DNA from: Heligmosomoides polygyrus polygyrus
Lineage: Eukaryota > Nematoda > Chromadorea > Rhabditida > Heligmosomidae
Reading direction: 5' to 3'
DNA length: 64,000 nucleotides
Assembly (NCBI GenBank): GCA_947396885.1
Contig: OX377204.1
Coordinates: forward strand, 21,025,706-21,089,705
Each line of letters starts with the position of its first letter. The stretch's first letter is position 1. Shown piece after piece: positions 1 through 11,294 of this stretch. Position numbers and translations under genes: made by a program. Under the pieces are notes generated by a model, which was not told the DNA's origin, did not search any database, and saw nothing but the letters and a program-made list of their open reading frames with translations.

Positions 1-140
1 AGTAATGCGGACCGGGTCAAAATGCACCTCCAAAGATTCTTGGCCTTAAAAGCACAACAATTCTATGGCCGTGGGATAGACCAGCTACCTGATATATGAG
101 AAGCACTTCTGCGTTCCGAGGGATCTTATTTTAATTAAAG
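1..140 (+). pseudogene. mariner transposase C-terminal remnant
   Basis: The plus-strand translation reads FLALKAQQFYGRGIDQLPD, then a stop where mariner proteins have a Trp, then EALLRSEGSYFN and a terminal stop near 138. This is the classic end of a mariner transposase (FY-x-x-GI-x-x-LP-x-RW ... EG-x-Y). The rest of the element lies left of the window. The in-frame stop shows it is dead. It is a different subfamily from the mariner at 3313-4586, whose C-terminus reads differently. Confidence 0.6.
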
Positions 141-219
141 ATTGTCGTTAGTTATTTGTTAATAAAGACTTTTGCTGAAGATTCTTGAGAGTCCACGAAA
201 TTAGTTGCCAACCTAATAC

Positions 220-720
220 GAGATTGTAGCAAGCATTCAGCCCATGCACAATCAATCGGGTCTAAAATGTCACGTTTCAAACGAGTGCGCTTCGAAATCT
301 TGACTATTTGAACGCCTCAGGTTTCTTCTTATTCTGTGTTTTCATACGTGTCTCAAACATTTTCAAAAGCTTCAATAGCAGCAGTATTAGAACCTTTCAA
401 GCAGTGCCTGCCCTTTTTTAGAATACCCTGCATTTTTTGCAAGCTGCAGTGTGTTTCTCAGTTTCAAACCTCAAAACAAACGCAAATCCATCGAGGCCAC
501 TTTTTGAAGAAATTATAACAAATATTCAAGCGATACACAATCAATCGAGTGTAAAATGGAAGATATCAGACAAGTGCATTCTACACCATTCATATGTCAT
601 AAAATTTCTACTTTCTAAAGCTTTGGATTGCTTAGCTTCTTCAGTACCTTTTCTGTGAGCAAAGTTATCACCTTTCAAGCAGTGTATACATTTTTTGAGA
701 CACCCTGTATTTTCTTTTTA
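220..720. repeat. internally duplicated AT-rich dispersed repeat
   Basis: Two related blocks sit head to tail here (about 225-470 and 480-720), sharing 'cacaatcaatcg', 'acctttcaagcagtg' and 'cccctgcatt/caccctgta' type words. A third relative occurs at about 5380-5830. No coding potential is convincing; short open frames in both strands are not supported by homology. Confidence 0.45.
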
Positions 721-985
721 AAAATTATATAAAATTGCAAACAATGTATTCACGTATTGGGAAGTGATTTGAAACCTCAAAGAAAGTTATACTAAAATGT
801 TCTGAAATAAAAAATTATTCTAGCCATTTTGGAGAGTCTCTAGTTTAACGTAGAAAAGGCTCACTTCATTTTTTTAAGAGTTCGTTTTGATTTCGAAATT
901 CTTCGACTTCCTAAGAAGAGTGTCCAATTTAATTTGTAAAGTCTCCAGTGTAATTTGAAAAGTGTCCAAATCGACGTGGAAATGG
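720..985 (-). repeat. R4 dispersed repeat
   Basis: Copy of an abundant family (called R4 here). The block contains the words 'aagaagagtgtccaattt' and 'gtccaaatcgacgtggaaa' after an AT-rich part with 'caaacaatgtattcacg'. Copies in both orientations recur through the window at about 2925, 4880, 8300, 9050, 49345, 49915, 52250, 53455, 56890, 61330, 61850 and 63705. No protein is encoded. Confidence 0.6.
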
Positions 986-1615
986 TATAAATCCTGGAAA
1001 CCTCCAACTTGGGTAATTAAACCGTCTATTTCTTTGGGAGCGTGGCTGCGCCGTCGCAGAAGGTGCCAGCTGTCGTCTGTACCCGATACGAGGTCCTTAG
1101 CTAGTCCTTGTTAACACATCCTTCAATCCCTTCGAGGCTTGTAGTAGACTTGTCTGGGAAAAACAAAACTTTTTCTCTTTCTTCAGAAGCGGTACTGATC
1201 TCGCAATCAAGAAATCGGGCAGCTGTTGGACGAGTTCACTTCCTCTAATTATTTATTTCCCAAGTGCACCCTTGAAGTCCTCATTGGGGGGAATCTAAAG
1301 AAACGGCTACCACAGCAGCCCAGTAGGTTTATGTAATTGGTGAAAAGGGGAGCGTCCACTTACAGCCGGTTCGTTCAAAAATTCTTGATCATTGAATGGG
1401 CACCTCATTCTAGAATCAGCGACAGGAACCTGTTTCCTGTTTAATATAACAAGTTCTTAAAGGATAACGGATAAGGGACGGCGCTAATCAGTTCTCTTGG
1501 GACAAGTCATTGTATTTCCAAATACGCAATTAAATTGTCTTCACGACATCCCTACGGGATTGATTATTACAACTGTACAATCATCTTTCAATTAAAATAA
1601 ACAAAAAATCATAAG
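986..1615. other. no gene recognised
   Basis: About 630 bp of mixed composition. A short segment near 1140-1160 ('gacttgtctgggaaaa') resembles a scrap of the SINE family found at 1616-1922. Otherwise nothing was identified. Confidence 0.4.
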
Positions 1616-1922
1616 ATATAAAATTAAGGATAAAAGGCCTAACGGCAGAGTTACTCTATCCTCTTTGGATTGCGCCTCGCATTCTACTTCTACGGATGTC
1701 GTGGAGATGATTTGATGCGTATTTGGCCATATAATGCCTTGCGCTGGCCAGCCAGTGAACAAGTCAGCGCTTTATCCTTCCCCCAGACGAGACTGGCATC
1801 GATTCACCGACCCCGGAGAGATGGAAAACTTGGCTGGCCTGGGTGGGAAATCCGAATCAAAAACTTGGTATTGGGTGCGTGTGACAGCCGGCACCTCCCC
1901 CGACTGCACTACACGTGCTCGT
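1616..1922 (-). repeat. tRNA-headed SINE-like element, copy 1
   Basis: Full-length or nearly full-length copy of the commonest SINE-like family in the window. On the minus strand it starts with a tRNA-like head (A-box-like GTAGTGCAGTCGG, B-box-like GATTCGGATTTCC), continues through a unique body ending 'cgacatccgtagaagtagaatgcg', and finishes in a short tail related to TCCTT/TTTAT. The clearest copy, used to define the family, is at 57480-57778. Confidence 0.6.
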
Positions 1923-1998
1923 TAAGATATAAAATTAGCATTATAAAATATTTTAGAAAGCTGCACTACCTTCATGCAAACCTTCCATAAAGAGGCAC

Positions 1999-2250
1999 GT
2001 CGAAGCGTAGTCAGTGGGAAGCACCGGCTGTCGCGTGCACCGGATTCCAGGTTCCTGGTTCAGGTTTACCGCTCAGGACCAGGCCTTCCATCCCTCCGGA
2101 AAGGTTGGTGAGCTGGTACCAGAATTTTCTGGGGATGACCACATTGCCTAGTCTGTCCATCTGCCGGCCACCGCAAGCCATTGTATAGGCCGAACAAGCA
2201 TTCAAATCGCCCTTAAGACATCCCGCGGAAGTATAATGCGTGGTGCACCC
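1999..2250 (+). repeat. tRNA-headed SINE-like element, copy 2
   Basis: Plus-strand copy lacking the extreme 3' tail. The head reads 'gaagcgtagtcagtggg' and the B-box-like segment 'ctggttcaggtttacc'. It lies about 75 bp from copy 1 in the opposite orientation, so the two heads face each other. Confidence 0.6.
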
Positions 2251-2924
2251 CAAACATATTGATTAGCGTCAATCCCTTCACATATAGCGCTTAATAGGAA
2301 TCCAAAAATAGCTACCATCGAAGCAACCTCGGATATATGGCATAAACCACAATTTTGAGGCATATGAATCCATTGTTTGATGACTACCTTCGAGAAGATT
2401 GAGTGGCCTAATCGTAATGGCGGTAAGCGCTTTAAGTGATCCGCTTTCAGCCACTCGCCGAAGGCACCCTTTTTGGCATGTTTCTGCTGCTGCACATCGA
2501 TTTTCGACTTCCTGGACTTAATGGCCGGTGTAGGCTGGTTCTATGCTAAGCGTCGTTGCATGGCAAGCAGCCAGCAATTCATCTGGGTTTCTCCCATCGA
2601 GCAAACGAGGCAAAGAGGTAAACGCCTGAAAGCGTGCCACACGGAGAACATTCGCGTATTGTCGTTAAAGTGGAAAGTGCGTAGACGGAAATCTTCAGGA
2701 TTTGTTAGCAATCAGACACGTTCGTTGACTGCACGCAACGCGTTATAGGTTTGTGTGTAACTACGCGGTAGAGAATATGGCGCTCTGGCAGGGTTGTGGC
2801 ATTCTGTGCAGAAGGGTGCGTTTAAAGAAGCTATGGATGGACTTGCACGATTTTGATGGTACTTCATGGTAATCCATTGATGAGTAGACCTCTTCATTAC
2901 TTGCCTTGGTACACATCGATCTCA
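2251..2924. other. no gene recognised
   Basis: About 670 bp with several open frames of 60-100 codons on both strands (for example 2202-2495 minus and 2473-2748 plus). None shows a domain or motif that I recognise, so they are left as chance frames or old repeat debris. Confidence 0.35.
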
Positions 2925-3270
2925 CGCCAAATTGGGCACTTTTCAAATTAAACTGGACACTCTTCTAAGCAAGCCTGACGGTTTTGAAATCAAACTGAAC
3001 ATGATTGAAGCCAGTATCTTTGGGCCTCAAGCGGTTGACATCGAAGTTGTCGCCTGGCGCGTTTTGATCGCATCAAGAGATCGTTGGAACAGCTTACAGA
3101 CAGTACATGTGTTCCGAATCAGAATGAGCATGTTATGTTTCAGACTAAGCCACGTACTCTCTAAGAAGACTAGAATAATTTCTCTCCAGGGAAAAATTGC
3201 CATGAATTTCTTTGAATTAAAAAATTCACCTGTCTCAATTAGTCAACACACTGTTTGAGATTCTATGAAA
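2925..3270 (+). repeat. R4 dispersed repeat, inverted relative to 720-985
   Basis: Contains 'aaactggacactcttcta' and 'agcctgacggttttgaaa' followed by the AT-rich half. It is the reverse orientation of the copy at 720-985, so the pair brackets 720-3270 and could represent arms of an old composite element. Confidence 0.55.
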
Positions 3271-3312
3271 ATTTCATTTTTCGAAGAAAAAACAATAGAT
3301 TATAGCTTTTTA

Positions 3313-4586
3313 TTAGGTTGTAACGAAATAAATGGCACTGAACCACTGCAAATTCAAACAGTTAATATCTCGGCTTGTAGGCAAGTTTATTAATCGAAAT
3401 AAAAACCTTCTGATTCTACACATCTTTGCCAACGTGACACAAGCTTTTTTATCCCAGTAGATCAGAAGTTCTGGAATTGACGAAATCTTCGAAGGCACTT
3501 TCGACATCCTGTTGGTATTTGAATATTTTCCCTACCAAGAAGTCGCCAAGATGCATGAAGAAATGGTAGTCTGTTGGGGAGAGGTCGGGAGAGAACGGAG
3601 GATGTGGTAGAGTTTCAATGCTCAGCTCATTCAATTTCTGCAACGTCATTCGTGCTACATGGGGGCGAGCATTGTCGTGCAGAAGGAGAACTCGCCTTCG
3701 GTTTACCAAGGCCGGCCGGATATCCTTCAACTTTTTCATCATTTCATCAATTTCAATGCAGTACTTCTCTGCCGTGATGGATTCACCGGGAGGGAGGAAG
3801 CTGTGGTGAATAATTCCCAGCGAACACCACCATACTGTCACCACTACTTTCTTTTGGTGCAATTCCGGCTTCGCAAAAACCTTGGGGCTCTCATCGCTGT
3901 CCACCCACTGTGCCGATCGTCGCCTGTTGTCGTACATTATCCATTTCTCGTCACGGGTTACGATGCGATCAAGGAATGGGTCCGTTTCGTTCCGTAGAAG
4001 CAGTGCGGACGAGATCTCATATCGTCGGTTTCTCTGCTCCTCAGACAGCTCGTGAGGCACCCATCTTTCCAGCTTTTTGGTCTTTCCAATTTTCTTCAGA
4101 TGCCGGGCAGCTGTGTTGTGACTGACGCCAAGAACCTTCGATATCTCTCTGGTACCTTTGTGTGGATCCACCTCTACCACATCTCTCAGCTTGTTCTCAT
4201 CAACATCACTATGCCTCCCACGACCTTCATGTTCTTCCAAGCTCTCATCTCCATTCCGGAACTTCTGATACCAACGATACGCCGTCCGAATTGTGGAACA
4301 TCCTTGACCGGATGCGGCGTTGATCTTCTCGTCCGCCTCCTTAGCTGTAGTGCCAGCTTGAGTTCATACAAGTAAATGCTTCGGATTACCCTTTTGTCCA
4401 TCTGCAAAAAAGTCAATAAAACTCTGAAGTTTTCCCACTTTGACATAGAAAATTTGGTACTCTCCGGTAGAGCAAAGTTTGCGCTTCTAAATGATATCCC
4501 ACATGTTACGGTTTGTCTTGATCAAACGCGTAAAGACGCGCCAAAAAATGGCGGGAGCCAGTGCCATTTAATTCGTTACAACCTGA
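3313..4586 (-). mobile_element. bandit-like mariner transposon, nearly full length (1274 bp)
   Basis: Both ends carry the inverted repeat beginning TYAGGTTGTAACGAAWTAAA, and the element is flanked by a TA duplication at 3311-3312 and 4587-4588, as expected for mariner insertion. The internal gene is on the minus strand. Length and D,D(34)D transposase fit mariner; resemblance to the hookworm 'bandit' element is from memory, not alignment. A deleted sibling with the same ends is at 41195-42078. Confidence 0.85.
3449..4401 (-). pseudogene. mariner transposase, D,D(34)D, lightly broken
   Basis: The probable start is the ATG at about 4401 (MDKRVIRSIYLYELKL). A paired helix-turn-helix DNA-binding region comes first ([12 protein letters not shown], then HSDVDENKLRDVVEVDPHKG and NTAARHLKK). 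The catalytic triad is visible: D in IVTRDEKWI, D in LLHDNARPH, and D in SPTDYHFF, with exactly 34 residues between the second and third. The first motif is unusual because most mariners have VTGDEKW. Compared with the copy at 41195-42078, one G is missing near 4345 (frameshift after the first 16 residues) and about 7 nt are missing near 3465, which removes the C-terminal FY-G-I-x-x-L block. So this copy is probably inactive, though young. The transposase would act in the nucleus by cut-and-paste at TA. Confidence 0.85.
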
Positions 4587-4869
4587 TAGTTTTTCATTTA
4601 AAGTGAAAAATACGGCATTTTTCAGCGCTAAAAAGAGATTGCTCTCTACACTCTCCCAGGACGTCTCGACTTTGTTCTATGTGATACCAAAACTGTTTGC
4701 CTGCAGTTTGCCCACAGTGAAGAAAAAACATTTGTAAAAAAACAAGCAATTCTTCACTTTACTGTTTCAGGTAGACGACATTAACACTATCAATCAAATG
4801 AAAATCGCGACGAGCTGGACGAATGCGCGCAGTGCGTTCTCTTCTTCTAATAAGCAAAAAAAACTTTTA

Positions 4870-5195
4870 TGTGCTTTAGAATAAACTTCAAACCATTGTT
4901 TTACTTGAAAACTAACAATTTTATAAAATTTTAAACAGTATGCTCAATTATTAGGGTAGGAGAGTTAAAAATTTCAAAGAAAGTCTATTAAAAACTTGTT
5001 TAGAACAAAAAATATTTCAACCTTCTTTAAGGGTCTCTGGTTTGATTTGGAAAACGCTCGTTTTGAATCGAAAGATGTACATATAGTTGGGTTTCAAAAG
5101 TATCAAGTTGGCTTAGAAGAGCGTCTAATTTGGTCTAAGAAGTGCTCGACTTGATTTGTAAAATGTCCAAATTGACGAGAAAATGGAGAATTGAA
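4870..5195 (-). repeat. R4 dispersed repeat
   Basis: Contains 'ttggcttagaagagcgtc' and 'atgtccaaattgacgagaa', preceded by the AT-rich half with 'aaacagtatgctcaatta'. At 4610-4665 there is also the subterminal 'cggcatttttcagcgctaaaaagagattgc' type block seen again at the right edge of the window (63960-64000). Confidence 0.55.
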
Positions 5196-6328
5196 GAAGT
5201 GCACCACAACTTCGGCAAAATGCGGGGTACCCTGAAAATCTTAAGCGCTATATGACACGCCATACCGTTGCTGCCAGCAGAGGTTTTGAAGATTTTAAGG
5301 TTCTCATGAAGTTGAAGTGCATTGTCAAGCTCTAAACGTTAAAAGAAGCAAAACACAGGTTAATGTGGTCAATTAGTGACAAGAATTAATAAGCACTCAG
5401 TTCGTGCACAATCCTTCGATGATAAATTGAAAACTTTCAAACAGGTGCATGGCGCAACCATCGCCATCTCTAGGTCATAAGTTTTTCGCTATTCTGTGCT
5501 TTCACATTAATCTCAAGCATCTTTTTTAGAATAGCCTGCATTGTACTGCAATCCGTAATGTTTTTAACTTAAAAAAGCACAAATCGAGCAATATGGCCAC
5601 TTTCTGGAGGAATCGTGACAAATATCCAAGCAAAACACAATAGAAAAAAATGCAAGCATTCAGTTGAGTGCGTGGTGCAATCCCTACAACTCCTACGTTA
5701 TTACATTTCTGTTTTTTTCCAGCATTTTCATGCGAGCTCTTAACTTCTTCGGTAGCTTTACTGGCAAGGTTATCACCATTCAAAGAGTGCTTACATTTTT
5801 GAGACTCTATATATTAAGGAAGGAGTACATTTCTGACTTCACTCTCCATGCGGCTTTGTCACAAGGCGCGCTAAAGTTCTTCCAACGAAGCAACAAAGGA
5901 GGATCGACATCTGTCAAATCCCTCTCAACCTGGAGCCAACGACGAACTGGAGAAAATTCATCATTGAAAAAAATCAAGGAATGTGTCCTGTACGAAAATC
6001 GAGACAGGAAATTGAAGTGGTTGCTACAGCAGCAGAGCCACAACCCGTTCCATTGTCAAATACCGCTATCCCTTATTCTCGTGCACGGGGTAGTGTCTAC
6101 TACTATAGATTCTTTTCGACAGTGCAACTGTGACGCCGAAGGTTTTTCGTGACGGCGTCTCAAGTCTCCACTTCGCTTTCAGTACCGGGAAAGGTTTTAA
6201 TCATCTTGGGCAATGCCCGACACCATCACCAGAAGACGACGAGTGACGAAATTAAGAGGCTTCGCATCATCTGGCTGCTCCATCCCCGTCAGAGAGTAAG
6301 GTCTGTAGTTAGGGGTAAAGTAAAAGCA
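5196..6328. other. unassigned region, possible transposase scraps
   Basis: The part from 5380 to 5830 is a relative of the repeat at 220-720. The plus-strand open frame 5664-6152 (162 codons) is the longest here and reads basic and Lys/Arg-rich, but I recognise no family. At 6149-6300 a plus frame reads VLIILGNARHHHQKTTSDEI followed by LLHP, reminiscent of the 'DNA-R-x-H ... HP' block of DDE transposases with the aspartate replaced. It is too short to classify. Confidence 0.3.
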
Positions 6329-6600
6329 TGGCGTTGATATCACCCTCAGGGATGCGCCACACATTCTACTTCCAAGGGACGGCGTGGAGTTATTATGAAT
6401 GCATATTTGGCCTGTGCACTGAAGTACGATGGCTAGCCGATGTACAAGTCAGAGTTTTATCGTTCTTGGACAAGTCTGGGATAAGCTCACAGACTTCGGA
6501 GGGATATAAGGACCAGTTGACCTCATCGAAAAATCCGAACCAAAAACCTGGAATTGAGTCCACGCGACAGCCGACGCCTCCTCCGACTGCGGTACCACAC
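6329..6600 (-). repeat. tRNA-headed SINE-like element, copy 3
   Basis: Minus-strand copy. On the plus strand it begins 'gggatgcgccacacattcta' and ends at 'cctcctccgactgcggtacc', the reverse of the tRNA-like head. It has diverged in the middle ('ggataagctcacagacttcgg'). Confidence 0.6.
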
Positions 6601-6829
6601 CCCTTTTGGTTCGCAGTTAATGAGTGGATTTCATCTCGCCACTTTTATTTCAGGAAGGACAGTGTAACCAATAAAGCTGCTCTGCCCAATGGATGGAGAG
6701 ACGACCTGACTAAGGAGCGTCGGTACCCCGACTACTGGTCTTGCGTTTCCTCTAGAGTTATTAGGTCTTCAATAGATCAGCAGAAAATTTCCAAGACTAC
6801 CTGGAACCCTAACATAGGGCACAAAACTC

Positions 6830-7200
6830 ACTTTGCCCGTAAGCGCTTGCTCCTCTGCTCAGCGGGGTTCTTCCAAGACTTCGGCGTTGGCGACGGCTCC
6901 GTGATGTCGCGCGCCCTCGAGCGATCAATGATCGACTGATGTCGACGTCGGTGGTTGCGGGTGGCGACCGAAGACGTCGGAAGTTGCCGAGGGACGTGGT
7001 TGCTGGTGGCGGTGGAAGTTATCTGCGCTCGCATCCATGCCGAATACATGCCGGCTCCGCCCTGGTGTCCCAATGACGTCGACTCTTCCGGGAGACTGCG
7101 CGGCGACGACGTCGTTATTAGCGGCGGACACGCAACTGAGGACACCTCAGTGGGTGCGTCTCGCAGCGCTGAAAAAGACATTAAAGATGAGGAAGATTAG
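6830..7200 (+). other. GC-rich candidate coding segment, unknown
   Basis: A local rise in GC and open frames on both strands. The plus frame 6955-7200 ends in a strongly acidic and lysine-rich tail (GASRSAEKDIKDEED, stop). About 240 bp further on, after a possible acceptor 'gtgttttcag' near 7443, another plus frame reads SVDVTVAVEENLSRHNPLVK and stops at about 7533. These could be the last exons of an unrecognised plus-strand gene, but there is no family match and the segment may be repeat-derived. Confidence 0.25.
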
Positions 7201-8299
7201 GTGGTTTAGGTGCATCCCTAAAGCACCTAATCCGCTCTGAAACAGCCCACACAGAACTTACTAGAAAGGCAGAACATAGAAAGGAAACAGTGCCTCTCAA
7301 GAAGATTACTAGGCTTGCAGAACATCTAGTCTTCTTCTGAAGGAGTAGAGAAGACGCATAGACAACGCTGAGTTTCTAAAAGATTTTTTGAGGCAGACCC
7401 ACATTCGCCGCGATTTCTCTACGACGTGGCTCGTGTGTTTTCAGAGTCCGTTGACGTCACCGTTGCAGTAGAGGAAAATCTTTCAAGACATAACCCACTA
7501 GTAAAGGACCAATCACCGAAAACTATCTTCTGAGGTTGCCCTTTTCGCCTCGCCGACACAATTTTCAAGCTCAGATTATGCCTCAACTAACTCCAGACTT
7601 ATGTACACCTTATACTCGTCAGCTGCATTCAAACCAAACCCCTAAAAGGAAAGGTAAAAAGAAGGGAGTCATTTTAGGAGTCCACACTTTTTTCTTCTCA
7701 AGAGCTGTTTCAAAGAGTGGAGAGCTTTTTGGTTTTCAGCTTCCGTATTTTAGATTGAAAGAGCTTTTCACATGAGCCTTCTTCCAGGTGATAATGATCT
7801 CGTTTGCAGCTAACGCGCTGACAACTTGACAAGCATCGATCTGCTGACCAAAAGTACCTTCATTAAGGTATGAATAATACGTAGATCTATATTCAGGCGT
7901 TGTCTACAACATACGGTCCCTCAGAAGAGCAGAAGGCTCCAACGGATGCAAGAAAATTTTCTGAGCTTAACGTTGGAAGAGTGAGAAGTCGTTGTTTACC
8001 TGACTTACCTCCATTCTGTGGCTGCTTGGAAGGTCCGCCCATGACTTGAACTTCTAACTTCAGAAGGAACCAACTATTCAAAACAGTCCCTCCCGCTATA
8101 GTTTTTTTAAGAACTGGGGAAAATCCGCATGAAAACAAGAGTCGATTCCTTACCAGAGCAGGCCTTTTTTGTGCATACGTTCTTTTAAAATAGCATACAA
8201 CTGCCAAAGAACAACGAAGACAGCTAACAACATAGAGCAGGAAAGCAGGCTCGTAAGCTCAGAAGAACTTCAGAAAATTGATGCCGCTCCTGCCTGTAT
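7201..8299. other. no firm gene; weak open frames
   Basis: Contains the candidate terminal exon near 7443-7533 described with 6830-7200. The minus open frame 7893-8207 ends GAFCSSEGPYVVDNA and has an internal acceptor-like 'aagctcag'. No domain was recognised. Confidence 0.3.
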
Positions 8300-8470
8300 A
8301 TATTTACCATTTTCACGTCAAATTGGACACTCTTCTAAGTAAACTTACTGCTTCTGAAATAAAAATGAACGTCTCCCAAATCGAAGCGAGCTTCTTACAG
8401 ATTCGGGCTACAGATTCTTCAAGATGGTTAGAATAACTTTCTGTCCAAGAAAATTTGGCAGTCTCGCATT
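8300..8470 (+). repeat. R4 dispersed repeat
   Basis: Reads 'cgtcaaattggacactcttc' followed by 'gtaaacttactgcttctgaaa'. It is in the opposite orientation to the copies at 4870 and 9050. Confidence 0.55.
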
Positions 8471-9049
8471 GTCGTAAAGGAGGGCGACTTAGAGACGATT
8501 CGGTGATTTTTAGCGTCAGCTAGTTTCTGGAGCTGTTTGTTGTGTAGACGTCGACTTGTATCGTGCGATTGTAGCCCAACAGCTCCCAGTAGATCACGCC
8601 TTGTGAATCCCAAAAACCGGAGAAGAAACTCTTCGATTTCGTTTCCACTCGTTTTTTTATTCTACGTTCGGTAGTCGTGACGGGCACAAATGCAGTGTTG
8701 ATCCGATCGGCCTAGCCCGTCGAAGTGATTGCAAGTTTGTGCTCGTAGAGGTAAATGGCTTGTAGTTAACGCTAATTCACTGTATTCAAAATTTGCCCAC
8801 GGACTCGCTCATGCCCGCCTATGTGCCCGTCATTTGAAAGCTTCTAGAACTTAAATTCCAATGTGGGCAAAAATAAAAATAAATGAATAGAAACACAACG
8901 TATCAGTTTTTGAAACTTGTTTTATGAGAAAAAGAATAAATTACTCTTGGAAAACTTAAATTCTGCTATAAATCGAATAAAAATCAGGACACCTTGGACA
9001 GGGGCATGGCGCAGTATAAAATAGCGAAATTCCTGCTGTTTATAACAAC

Positions 9050-9262
9050 CTTTAAACCGTAATTTTTCCTTAAAATGAGAATTTTATAAAAATTTCAAAC
9101 AATGTATGCACTAATTGTGTACGTGAACTTAATCTTCATAGGAAGACATACTAAATTTTTCCTTGAGCAAAGAATGATCTTAACCATCTTGATGTGTCTA
9201 GTTTAATGTGGGAGGACCTCGATTTGATTTGGAAGATGTTCCGCTTACTTTCAAAAGCGTCT
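9050..9262 (-). repeat. R4 dispersed repeat
   Basis: Contains 'tttcaaacaatgtatgcac' and 'ccgcttactttcaaaagcgtc'. The preceding 8470-9050 stretch holds AT-rich sequence and no gene that I can identify. Confidence 0.5.
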
Positions 9263-9319
9263 TATTCGTCCGCGGCAAGCTGTCACCGACGCTGTCGGGC
9301 GATGAAGACGGTGCCTGAC

Positions 9320-9540
9320 TGTAAAGCCCGTCTATACTTCAGTCGCAACGCGACGCGATGCCATGTATGTAGGCCAAATTTGTTGATCGCACCGCTCAGC
9401 GTCAACGGCATCCGGCCGCAGTGAGTCGGGTGAATCCGAGACCAATCGCGCCGCTCAGCGTGGGATAGCGTCGCTCTCGAAATCCGCGCGACGCGAATGA
9501 TCGCGACGGCTTGGGGCACTGCACTACACTTGTGTCCTTC
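9320..9540. repeat. GC-rich MITE-like repeat
   Basis: Begins 'agcccgtctatacttcagtcg' and is rich in CGACGCGA/TCGCGCCG words. It resembles the small elements at 11295-11441 and 12302-12435, which share termini of the type GGGGCCGTNTATACT. The right end is unclear because it abuts the AT-rich minisatellite. Confidence 0.4.
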
Positions 9541-9547
9541 CAAAATT

Positions 9548-9795
9548 TTTTCGAATAAACGAATAATCGAATATATTCGGTTTCACGAAAAACCGAATAT
9601 TCGAATAATGAATATATTCGAATTTTGGGCCTCGTCGAATATTCGAATAATGAATATATTCGAATTTTGGGCCTCATCGTATATTCGAATAATGAATATG
9701 TTCGAATTTTGAGCCTCACCGAATATTCGAATAATGAATATTCGAATATTCGAATTTATTCGAATATTCGTTCGAAATTATTCGATTCGGTCCGA
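9548..9795. repeat. minisatellite, 42-bp unit rich in TTCGAA
   Basis: About four tandem copies of a 42-bp unit with core 'gaatattcgaataatgaata' followed by 'tattcgaattttgggcctc'. The array ends 'ttcgattcggtccgaagtat'. A sister array with the same unit and the same right-hand end is at 10818-11105 in the same orientation. Confidence 0.8.
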
Positions 9796-10817
9796 AGTAT
9801 ACGACAGATGTATTTGAAATGAAAGTCAAATTGAGCCCTAGGCTAAATGTCTTTTCTAAATTCTTCTGTAAGATCGTGTCTTCAATTTTCAAATCCAAAC
9901 TCTTCTAATCTTAATGAATTCCGACCGTAACGCACAACTGACAGACTGCCACAAAATTTATCAATAGCGAATGCTTTGGTTGAAATTGTAAACATTCTAC
10001 GGCTTCTAGCCACAAAATTTATCAATAAAGAATATTTTGGTTGAAATTGTAGATATTCTACGGCTTCTAATGACCCTCGTAAAGCAAATACAGAAATAAA
10101 CGTATTCTCAAACAAGATATGTTATTTAAAGGCATTGCGTTAATATGTATATGACGTTTTGTGTTACAAACCCGGACAAGAAATAACAACAATTGAGTGA
10201 GGAAACACCTCGCCGTTAAGCTGAGAAATAAGGTCTCCTACAAGTGAATCACAGAAAAGGACTTTCAGAAGGATGAATGATGCTGTGGCAATTTGGGGTG
10301 AGATCGCAGCCAGTCTATACCCTTCCGACTGAGAGGATGAATGTCAAATAGTCTGCCCATGCGACACTTCTCGAACGGTACGACTGGAAGATGGTCTCCC
10401 AGACACATATTACTATTAACCAGAAGATCGCTCCTTGGCACTCAGCGTGACATACTTCCGAATGGTATTGGTGGCCAGCGATTGCGATCGAAGAAATCCT
10501 CAACCAAAGAACCAGAATGTGTTCCTAAGCCACACCAACGGTAGACCAAACAAACTGACGATGAAGTAATTTCGACAGAGATCGACCTTGGCCGCATCGT
10601 TCATGTTTCTCATGTCCATTGGTCGGCCTTCGCTTGGGTAATTAAACATGTTTCCCATTTCGAACAATTTCATGACTCCATATGAAATATGTATACCAAA
10701 CGATAGAGCTCGAGCTGCTGAGCTCAAAAAAATCCTTGGTTTTCATATACTTGACTTTAGGCGAGTTATATCCAGAATGCGCAAAAACTGACTCCCAGTA
10801 GTCTATCTCAGTAGCGT
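9796..10817. other. spacer between sister minisatellites
   Basis: About 1 kb with a short direct duplication (9950-10005 and 10010-10065 share 'ccacaaaatttatcaata' and 'ttggttgaaattgta'). Open frames here are short and carry no recognised motif. Confidence 0.4.
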
Positions 10818-11105
10818 CGAATATATTCGAATATATTCGAATTTTGGGGCACGTCGAATAGTCGAATAACGAATATATTCGAATTTTGACCTTGTCGAAT
10901 ATTCGAATAACGAATATATTCGAATTTTGGGCCTCAGCGAATATTCGAATAATGAATATTTTCGAATTATTGGCCTCATCGAATATTCGAATAATGAATA
11001 TATTCGAATTTTGGACCTCACCGAATATTCGAATAACGAATATTCGAATATTCGAATTTATTCGAATATTCATTCGAAATTATTCGATTCGGTCCGAAGT
11101 ATACA
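10818..11105. repeat. minisatellite, 42-bp unit rich in TTCGAA (second array)
   Basis: Five to six copies of the same 42-bp unit as 9548-9795, ending identically in 'ttattcgattcggtccgaag' then 'tatac'. The shared right boundary suggests that the arrays are internal parts of a mobile element rather than independent slippage products. Confidence 0.8.
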
Positions 11106-11294
11106 CTGCACCCAATTTCCTCTGCAGTGAACCCGGAAATGTGTGCAGAATTCCGTGTGTGTAAGCACGCAAGTGTGCGTAATCGCGTGATTGCGTCTCC
11201 AGCTGCTCGGAGTGCTCATCGTCGTCCGAGACAGCAGAAGCGATATAGCGCATCGTTCCATTTGAATTGCGTCGCCTGGCGATGGCAGTATAAA

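Noticed and set aside
8428..8613. Minus open frame MGFTRRDLLGAVGLQSHDTS
   Set aside because: Short and partly overlapping an R4 repeat; no homology recognised.
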